Below, in pieces: positions 1-5,341 of a DNA stretch of 9,559 bases. The notes beneath the pieces were generated by a model. That model searched no databases and was not told the origin of the DNA. It was given only the letters and a program-made list of their open reading frames with translations. The stretch comes from Mangrovimicrobium sp048323675 (GTDB lineage Bacteria > Pseudomonadota > Gammaproteobacteria > Pseudomonadales > Halieaceae): positions 1 to 9,559 of the forward strand of contig NZ_JBLWFK010000012.1 in NCBI RefSeq assembly GCF_048323675.1, in the 5' to 3' direction. Made by a program: the position numbers and the translations under genes. How positions within the stretch are numbered: the stretch's first letter is position 1; every line of letters begins with the position of its first letter.

Positions 1-169
1 CAACGCGCCGCAAGCGCCCGCAATGGAGCAAAAGACATGCACCGCCCGGCGCCAATGCCGCGGCCGCCAGGCCGTCAGGCCGCAAGTCCGCAAGTCCACA
101 AGTCCACAAGGCGACAAAGCAGCAACCGTCAAACCACCCGCGAACGGGGAAGAAGGCATCCCAGACCGA
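1..169. other. Non-coding stretch downstream of the DUF1244 gene
   Basis: I see no convincing gene here; the open frames are short, rich in Arg and Pro, and lack a ribosome-binding site. Two small structures are visible. One is a degenerate 8-base tandem repeat at 81-112, listed separately. The other is a 4-bp stem, CCCG/CGGG, closed by a UUCG tetraloop on the minus strand (137-148), about 20 bases past the DUF1244 stop. It is followed by only three T's, so it is at best a weak transcription end. The next gene on either strand must begin outside the window. Confidence 0.6.
81..112. repeat. Degenerate 8-base tandem repeat, four units
   Basis: Four back-to-back 8-base units read cgcaagtc, cgcaagtc, cacaagtc, cacaaggc. 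Adjacent units differ by zero to two bases. The repeat is in non-coding DNA past the last minus-strand gene. It is preceded by a shorter GC echo (caggccgt/caggccgc near 68-82). This is most simply a slippage-prone microsatellite. No function can be read from it. Confidence 0.7.
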
Positions 170-463
170 TCAGTGCCCCTTGTTGTGTGCTTCGAAAGCG
201 GCGAGTTGGTCCGGGGTGGCCTCGGTCTGGTAGCGATCCTTCCACTCGGCATAGGGCATGCCGTAGACCCGCTCGCGGGCCTGTTCGTAGTCGACTTCCT
301 CACCGCGCTCGGCGGCCGCCGCGACATACCACTTGGACAGGCAGTTGCGGCAGAAACCGGCCAGCTGCATCAGTTCGATGTTCTGCACGTCCTTGCGGCT
401 GTCGAGGTGTTCCAGCAGGCGGCGGAACACCGCGGCTTCGATGGCGTCGTTATTCTCTGGCAT
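170..463 (-). CDS. DUF1244 family small protein, function unknown
   Basis: A 97-residue soluble protein that I recognise as a DUF1244 family member, a short family widespread in proteobacteria with no established biochemical role. The diagnostic core is the stretch around residues 31-50, with a CxxC pair (C38, C41) inside FCRNCLSKWY, followed by the family motif VYGMPYAEWK near residues 67-76. There is no signal peptide or membrane segment, so it is probably cytoplasmic. The charged, helix-prone sequence suits a small all-helical fold. The start is supported by an AGGAG ribosome-binding site at 472-476, eight bases before the ATG. It lies 68 bases downstream of dnaE on the same strand, so co-transcription is likely. 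Whether the CxxC binds metal or is redox active cannot be told from sequence. Family assignment is confident; function is unknown. Confidence 0.9.
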   Translation of the reverse strand: MPENNDAIEAAVFRRLLEHLDSRKDVQNIELMQLAGFCRNCLSKWYVAAAAERGEEVDYEQARERVYGMPYAEWKDRYQTEATPDQLAAFEAHNKGH

Positions 464-482
464 GAATGATTCTCCTGTGGGT

Positions 483-499
483 GGCCCGCGCGGCGGGCC
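483..499 (-). other. GC hairpin just before the DUF1244 ribosome-binding site
   Basis: A perfect 7-bp inverted repeat (ggcccgc/gcgggcc) with a 3-base loop sits between the dnaE stop and the DUF1244 Shine-Dalgarno at 472-476. No T-run follows in the direction of transcription, so it does not look like an intrinsic terminator. It could protect the 3' end of dnaE mRNA or affect access to the DUF1244 start. In DNA this GC-rich it may also be chance. Confidence 0.35.
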
Positions 500-531
500 C
501 GCTGATGGGCTTGCGTGGTTGCGGGTGAAAC

Positions 532-3500
532 TCAGTACTCCAGCGCCACCCGGTCCACGCCCAGTTCGTCGCGCAGCGCCTGCAGCAGTTCGTCGCTGGG
601 CACGACCTGCCAGCGCTCGCCGCAGTCGAAGCGCGCCTTGTTGCGCTCCTGCAGGTAGACCATGGACACCGGGCAGCTGCCGCCGCCGGCGCCGGCGAGG
701 ATCTGGGCGATGCTATCGGTGAGCTTGTCGCTGAGCCGGTCCGCGCGCAGTTCCAGGGTCAGGCGCGAGGCGTAGTTCTGCCGCGCCTGCTCCATGCTGC
801 GCAGGCTGTTGGCGCGCATGGTGGGCTCGCCAGTGCGGTCGTCCTGCTGCACCCGGCCCTCGACGATGACGATGGTGTCCTTGGTCAGCAGGTCGCGGTA
901 TTCGGCATAGACATCGCCGAACAGCGTCACCTCGATCTGCGCGCTGCTGTCATCGAGGGTCATCACCGCCATGGTGCCGCGCTGGCTGTTGATGGTGCGG
1001 GTCGCCATGATCAGGCCGGCGATCACCTGCCCGCCCTGGCGGTCGGGGCGCACTTCGCTGATCCGGCGCGGGGCGAAGCGGCGGACCTCGTCCTGGTACT
1101 CGTCGATCGGGTGCCCGCTGATGTAGAGCCCGAGGGTATCCCGTTCGCCGCCCAGGCGCTCCTTGTCTGTCCATTGCCGTACCCCGCGAAACGCCGCGTA
1201 GACGTCCTCCGCGCTGTCCGTGCCGCTGGACACCAGTTCGCCGAACATGTCGACCATACCGGCGTCACGGTTGCTGGCCTCCTGTTCCGCGGTGCGCAGC
1301 GCGTCGTCGAGGCTGGCCATCATCACCCAGCGCTCCGCGCCGAAGGAATCCAGCGCGCCGGAGCGGATCAGGGCCTCGATGGCCCGCCGGTTGACCTTGC
1401 GCGGGTCGGTGCGGGCGCAGAACTCGAACAGGTTGGCGAAGGCGCCGCCCTCTTCCCGCGCGCGGAGGATGTTTTCCACCGGGCCCTCGCCCAGCCCCTT
1501 GATCGCGCCGAGGCCGTAGATGACTTCGTCCTGCGGGTTGACCGTGAACATGTACTGGCCCTCGTTCACGTCCGGCAGCTTGACCTTGAGGCCCATGCGC
1601 TTGCACTCGTCGAGGAACACCACGATTTTCTCGGTGTTATCCAGTTCCGAGCTCATCACCGCGGCCATGAAGGGCGCGGGATAGTGGGCCTTCAGCCAGG
1701 CGGTCTGGTAGGACACCAGCGCGTAGGCGGCGGAGTGCGACTTGTTGAAGCCGTAGCCCGCGAACTTTTCCACGAGATCGAAGATTTTCATCGCCAGTTC
1801 GCCGTCGACGCCCTTGCCGATGGCGCCCTCCTCGAACACGGCGCGCTGCTTGGCCATTTCCTCGGGTTTCTTCTTGCCCATGGCGCGGCGCAGCATGTCC
1901 GCGCCGCCGAGGGTGTAGCCCGCCAGCACCTGGGCGATCTGCATCACCTGTTCCTGGTACAGGATGATGCCGTAGGTGGGCTCGAGGATCGGCTGCAGCC
2001 ACTCGTGCTGGTACTGCACGTCCGGGTAGGAAATCTGTTCCCGCCCGTGTTTGCGGTTGATGAAATTGTCGACCATGCCCGACTGCAGGGGACCCGGCCG
2101 GAACAGCGCCACCAGGGCGATGATGTCCTCGAAACAGTCCGGCTGCAGGCGCTCGATCAGGTCTTTCATGCCGCGGGATTCGAGCTGGAACACCGCGGTA
2201 GTGGTGGCGGACTTGAGCACGCTGAATACCGCGGGGTCGTCCAGCGGAATCGCCGCGATGTCCAGCGGCGCCTCATCCCCGCGCCGGCGCACCTCGTTGA
2301 TCATCTTCACCGCCCAGTCGATGATCGTCAGCGTGCGCAGGCCGAGGAAGTCGAACTTCACCAGGCCGGCGTCTTCCACGTCGCCCTTGTCGTACTGGGT
2401 AACCAGGCCGCCGCCGGTCTCGTCGCAGTACAGGGGCGAGAAATCGGTGAGCCGGGACGGCGCGATGACCACGCCGCCGGCGTGCTTGCCGACGTTGCGG
2501 GTCACCCCTTCCAGCTGAACGGCCATGTCCCAGATTTCCTGGGCCTGCTCGTCCTCGGCGAGGAAATCGCGCAGGGTTTCCTCCTGGTCGATGGCCTTTT
2601 CCAGGGTCATGCCCACTTCGAAGGGAATCATCTTCGACAGCTTGTCGGCGAGGCCGTAGGACTTGCCCTGTACCCGCGCCACGTCGCGCACCACCGCCTT
2701 CGCCGCCATGGTGCCGAAGGTGATGATCTGCGATACCGCCTCGCGGCCGTAGGTGTCGGCCACGTAGTCGATGACCCGGTCGCGCTTTTCCATGCAGAAG
2801 TCGACGTCGAAGTCCGGCATCGACACCCGCTCGGGGTTGAGGAAACGTTCGAACAGCAGGTCGTAGGCGATCGGGTCGAGGTCGGTGATCTCCAGCGCGT
2901 AGGCCACCAGCGAGCCGGCGCCGGAGCCCCGCCCCGGCCCCACCGGGATATCGTGCTGCTTGGCCCAGCGGATGAAGTCCATCACGATCAGGAAGTAGCC
3001 GGGGAAGCCCATCTGCACGATGGTGTCGAGCTCGAAATCCAGGCGCTCGCGGTATTCTTTCTGCGTTTCCGGGAAATCCGCCGCGGCGGTGTCAAAAAGA
3101 AATTCGAGGCGCTTGTCGAGGCCCTCGTGGGACAGCTGGCGGAAGAACTGGTCCATGGTCATCCCTTCCGGCACCGGGTAGTCCGGCAGGTAGGGTTTGC
3201 CCAGTTCCAGCACCAGGGCGCAACGGCGGGCGATTTCCACCGTGTTTTCCAGCGCCTCCGGGATATCGGCGAACAGCTCGAGCATCTCCTCCGGCGAGCG
3301 CAGGTATTGCTGGTCGGTGTAGTTGCGCGGCCGGCGCGGGTCGTCGAGGGTACGCGATTCGCGGATACAGACCCGCGCCTCGTGGGCCTCGAACTCATCC
3401 GGCTGCAGGAAGCGCACATCGTTGGTCGCCACCACCGGGCACTGCAGTTCAGCGGCCAGCGCCACCGCGGCGTGCAGGTGGGTCTCGTCGCCCTCCCGGC

Positions 3501-4014
3501 CACAGCGGTGCAACTCGAGATAGTAGCGCTGCGGGTACAGCGACATCCAGTAGCTGGCCCGCTCCCGCGCCAGCGCGGTTTTACCCGCCACCAGCGCCTG
3601 CCCGACATCGCCGGCGGCGCCCGCGGAAAGGGCGATCACGCCCTCGTTGTACTGTTCCAGCCACTCCCGCCTGACGAAGGGCATGCCCAGCCGCTGGCCT
3701 TCCGTATAGGCCCTGGAGATCAGCAGGGTGAGGTTGCGGTAGCCTGTCTCGTTCATCGCCAGCAGGCACAGGGGATGGGATTTTTCCGCGTCTTCCGCGT
3801 CGATTACCGCGAAGTCGCTGCCGAAAATCGGCTGTACGCCGGCGCCGAAGGCGGCCTTGTAGGCCTTGACCAGGCCGAAGAAATTACAGAAATCCGTCAC
3901 CGCCACCGCGGGCATACCGAGGGCGGCGGTACGCTTCATCAGGGGGCCGAGCTTCACCAGCCCGTCGACAATGGAATACTCGGAATGCAGGCGCAAATGA
4001 ACGAACTGGGTCAT
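532..4014 (-). CDS. dnaE: DNA polymerase III alpha subunit (replicative polymerase)
   Basis: The catalytic subunit of the chromosomal replicase, extending DNA from dNTPs within the Pol III holoenzyme. At 1160 residues it equals the E. coli protein in length. An N-terminal PHP domain (about 5-270) begins HLRLHSEYS; the classical HxH metal motif is degenerate, as in E. coli, so proofreading must come from a separate epsilon subunit. The family-C palm follows, with catalytic aspartates D401 and D403 in PDFDVDF and D555 in VKFDFLG. Then come the finger and helix-hairpin-helix regions (to about 920), a clamp-binding segment MVDMF at 920-924, an OB fold (about 990-1080) and the tau-binding C-terminus. 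The clamp motif has Met where Q is usual. An in-frame TAA lies four codons before the ATG, so this is the first possible start; no clear Shine-Dalgarno precedes it. It sits between sspB and a DUF1244 gene, not next to rnhB. Confidence 0.97.
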   Translation of the reverse strand: MTQFVHLRLHSEYSIVDGLVKLGPLMKRTAALGMPAVAVTDFCNFFGLVKAYKAAFGAGVQPIFGSDFAVIDAEDAEKSHPLCLLAMNETGYRNLTLLISRAYTEGQRLGMPFVRREWLEQYNEGVIALSAGAAGDVGQALVAGKTALARERASYWMSLYPQRYYLELHRCGREGDETHLHAAVALAAELQCPVVATNDVRFLQPDEFEAHEARVCIRESRTLDDPRRPRNYTDQQYLRSPEEMLELFADIPEALENTVEIARRCALVLELGKPYLPDYPVPEGMTMDQFFRQLSHEGLDKRLEFLFDTAAADFPETQKEYRERLDFELDTIVQMGFPGYFLIVMDFIRWAKQHDIPVGPGRGSGAGSLVAYALEITDLDPIAYDLLFERFLNPERVSMPDFDVDFCMEKRDRVIDYVADTYGREAVSQIITFGTMAAKAVVRDVARVQGKSYGLADKLSKMIPFEVGMTLEKAIDQEETLRDFLAEDEQAQEIWDMAVQLEGVTRNVGKHAGGVVIAPSRLTDFSPLYCDETGGGLVTQYDKGDVEDAGLVKFDFLGLRTLTIIDWAVKMINEVRRRGDEAPLDIAAIPLDDPAVFSVLKSATTTAVFQLESRGMKDLIERLQPDCFEDIIALVALFRPGPLQSGMVDNFINRKHGREQISYPDVQYQHEWLQPILEPTYGIILYQEQVMQIAQVLAGYTLGGADMLRRAMGKKKPEEMAKQRAVFEEGAIGKGVDGELAMKIFDLVEKFAGYGFNKSHSAAYALVSYQTAWLKAHYPAPFMAAVMSSELDNTEKIVVFLDECKRMGLKVKLPDVNEGQYMFTVNPQDEVIYGLGAIKGLGEGPVENILRAREEGGAFANLFEFCARTDPRKVNRRAIEALIRSGALDSFGAERWVMMASLDDALRTAEQEASNRDAGMVDMFGELVSSGTDSAEDVYAAFRGVRQWTDKERLGGERDTLGLYISGHPIDEYQDEVRRFAPRRISEVRPDRQGGQVIAGLIMATRTINSQRGTMAVMTLDDSSAQIEVTLFGDVYAEYRDLLTKDTIVIVEGRVQQDDRTGEPTMRANSLRSMEQARQNYASRLTLELRADRLSDKLTDSIAQILAGAGGGSCPVSMVYLQERNKARFDCGERWQVVPSDELLQALRDELGVDRVALEY

Positions 4015-4108
4015 GCGGCAAGTTTAACGCGCTTGGCGCTGGCGAGCAGCAATTTCATCGGCACCCGGGGCAATTGATCGCGGCGTGCGCCTGCCAGCGG
4101 CATATCGC

Positions 4109-4123
4109 GATGGTCAGACCATC
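4109..4123. promoter_or_regulatory. Palindrome upstream of dnaE, possible GntR/FadR-type operator
   Basis: The sequence GATGGT-CTG-ACCATC (minus strand) is a perfect inverted repeat with 6-bp arms and a 3-base centre. It contains TGGTnnnACCA, the core shape known for operators of the FadR subfamily of GntR regulators. It lies about 95 bases before the dnaE start. A GATAT element follows it, but I do not see a convincing -35/-10 pair. A palindrome of this size is expected about twice by chance in a window this long, so support rests on position and motif shape only. Confidence 0.3.
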
Positions 4124-4180
4124 CGGGTAGGCGCCCGGGGGCCGCGAAGACAGCTGGCGGAAACGGTGTACGCGCGATGG

Positions 4181-4202
4181 CGCGCCCTGCGGACAGGGCG
4201 CG
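4181..4202 (-). terminator. Strong hairpin after sspB, possible transcription end
   Basis: A perfect 9-bp GC-rich stem (CGCGCCCTG/CAGGGCGCG) with a 4-base loop starts four bases after the sspB stop codon. It is the obvious candidate for the 3' end of the sspAB message. However, no T-run follows it on the minus strand, so it is not a standard intrinsic terminator. It may instead stabilise the 3' end or act with Rho. Confidence 0.4.
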
Positions 4203-4206
4203 GAAA

Positions 4207-4614
4207 CTACTTGACGATCTTGAGGGAGGGGCGGCCTTCGGGCCTGGGGTCGGTGCCCGCAGCGGGATCGGTGCCGTCGGGCGGCGGCGTGTCGTCCGGG
4301 TCCTCGGCTTCGAACACCATGCCCTGGCCGTTCTCGCGGGCGTAGATGCCGATGACCGCGGCCACGGGCACATAGATGTCCGTGGCGACACCGCCGAAGC
4401 GCCCGTTGAAGGCGACCGCGGTGTTGCTGATATCGAGGTCCATTACCGCAGTCGGCGAAATGTTCAGGACGATCTGGCCGTTCTTGACGTACTGCTCCGG
4501 CACCATCACGTTCTGGAATTTCGCATCGACCAGGATATAGGGCGTGCAGCCGTTATCGACGATCCACTCGTAGAGGGCTCGCATGATATAGGGACGACTC
4601 GGGCTCATGGACAT
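4207..4614 (-). CDS. sspB: SspB, ClpXP protease adaptor (stringent starvation protein B)
   Basis: A cytoplasmic adaptor that binds ssrA-tagged proteins from stalled ribosomes and delivers them to ClpXP. The 135 residues divide as the family predicts: a folded substrate-binding domain (about 7-104) with the hallmark stretches GQIVLNISP (46-54) and FNGRFGG (69-75), an acidic Pro/Asp-rich flexible linker (about 105-127), and a C-terminal ClpX-binding tail RPSLKIVK (128-135), close to the E. coli tail RPALRVVK. The linker is shorter than in E. coli. The start is uncertain: ATG at 4614 or at 4608 (Met3), and neither has a clear ribosome-binding site. It lies 24 bases after sspA, so co-transcription and perhaps coupled translation are likely. 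Confidence 0.96.
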   Translation of the reverse strand: MSMSPSRPYIMRALYEWIVDNGCTPYILVDAKFQNVMVPEQYVKNGQIVLNISPTAVMDLDISNTAVAFNGRFGGVATDIYVPVAAVIGIYARENGQGMVFEAEDPDDTPPPDGTDPAAGTDPRPEGRPSLKIVK

Positions 4615-4638
4615 TACTGCACTAACCGGGCGTCAGGC

Positions 4639-5271
4639 TCAGGGACGCATTTCCCGTTCCTGCTCGGAGAGGCTCTCCTGGAATGACTCCCGGGCGAACA
4701 GCGCGTCCATGTAGGCCAGCAGCGGCTTGGTCTGCTTGGTGGGACGGATGTCGATACCCAAGGACGGCAGGCGCCAGAGGATGGGCGCGATGCAGCAGTC
4801 CACCAGGGTGAATTCGTCGCTCATGAAGAAGGGCTTCTCGGCGAAGATCGGGGCAATCGCGGTGATGCCGTCCTTGAGTTCCTTGGTCGCCTTCTTCACC
4901 ACGTTGTCGCTGCGGGTGGTGAGGATGGAATCCACCTGCGCGCACCAGTCGCGCTCGATGCGGTGGATCAACAGGCGGCTCTCGGCACGGGCCACCGGGT
5001 AGACCGGCAGCAGCGGCGGGTGCGGGAAGCGCTCGTCGAGGTACTCCATCATCACTTTGGATTCATAGAGCACCAGTTCGCGGTCCACCAGGGTGGGCAG
5101 GCTGTTGTAGGGGTTGAGTTCGGACAACTCGGCCGGCGGATGGGCGGCGTCGGTCTCGATCAGGTCGACGGTCACACCTTTTTCTGCGAGTACGATCCGC
5201 ACACGATGACTGTAGTGGCTGGTACTGTCAGAGAAGAAGGTCATTGATGACCGTTTTGTCACAACACCCAT
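4639..5271 (-). CDS. sspA: SspA, RNA polymerase-associated stringent starvation protein A
   Basis: A glutathione-S-transferase-fold protein that binds RNA polymerase and supports stationary-phase, acid and starvation responses; in several pathogens it controls virulence. The 210 residues show a thioredoxin-like N-terminal domain (about 9-85) with SLPTLVDRELVLYES (57-71), then a helical C-terminal domain. The conserved surface PHP triad is P83-H84-P85 inside LDERFPHPPLLPVYPVA, the SspA signature that separates it from enzymatic GSTs. DEFTLVDCCIAPILWRLPSLGI (152-173) is also typical. The ATG at 5271 has GAGG at 5280-5283, eight bases upstream. It is followed by sspB, its usual partner, and preceded by the bc1 genes with a hairpin in the 70-base gap, so it may be expressed partly by read-through from petA. 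Confidence 0.96.
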   Translation of the reverse strand: MGVVTKRSSMTFFSDSTSHYSHRVRIVLAEKGVTVDLIETDAAHPPAELSELNPYNSLPTLVDRELVLYESKVMMEYLDERFPHPPLLPVYPVARAESRLLIHRIERDWCAQVDSILTTRSDNVVKKATKELKDGITAIAPIFAEKPFFMSDEFTLVDCCIAPILWRLPSLGIDIRPTKQTKPLLAYMDALFARESFQESLSEQEREMRP

Positions 5272-5302
5272 CGGGTTATCCTCAATTGCTAGGCAGAAAT
5301 AG

Positions 5303-5323
5303 GCGGCGTCCCGGCGACGCCGC
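5303..5323 (-). terminator. Weak terminator or attenuator between petBC and sspA
   Basis: A perfect 8-bp stem (GCGGCGTC/GACGCCGC) with a 5-base loop lies in the 70-base gap after the cytochrome b/c1 stop. On the minus strand it is followed by CTATTTCT, an imperfect T-tract. This suggests partial termination, lowering sspAB transcript relative to petABC rather than fully separating the units. No strong sspA promoter fits in the remaining 30 bases. Confidence 0.45.
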
Positions 5324-5341
5324 GGGTATGACCGCTTTCGG

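Noticed and set aside
23..469. Plus-strand frames opposite the DUF1244 gene
   Set aside because: They are antisense to a recognised family member and show no domain or ribosome-binding site.
1111..4077. 988-residue open frame on the plus strand opposite dnaE
   Set aside because: It lies wholly antisense to an unmistakable dnaE, is rich in His, Val, Gln and Glu as expected from the reverse complement of GC-rich codons, and matches no family I know.
4059..4391. Upstream part of the 126-residue minus-strand frame between sspB and dnaE
   Set aside because: Its 5' half overlaps sspB in another frame and is Arg/Pro/Ser-rich. Only the last 15 codons, which end on the dnaE start, were kept as a tentative observation.
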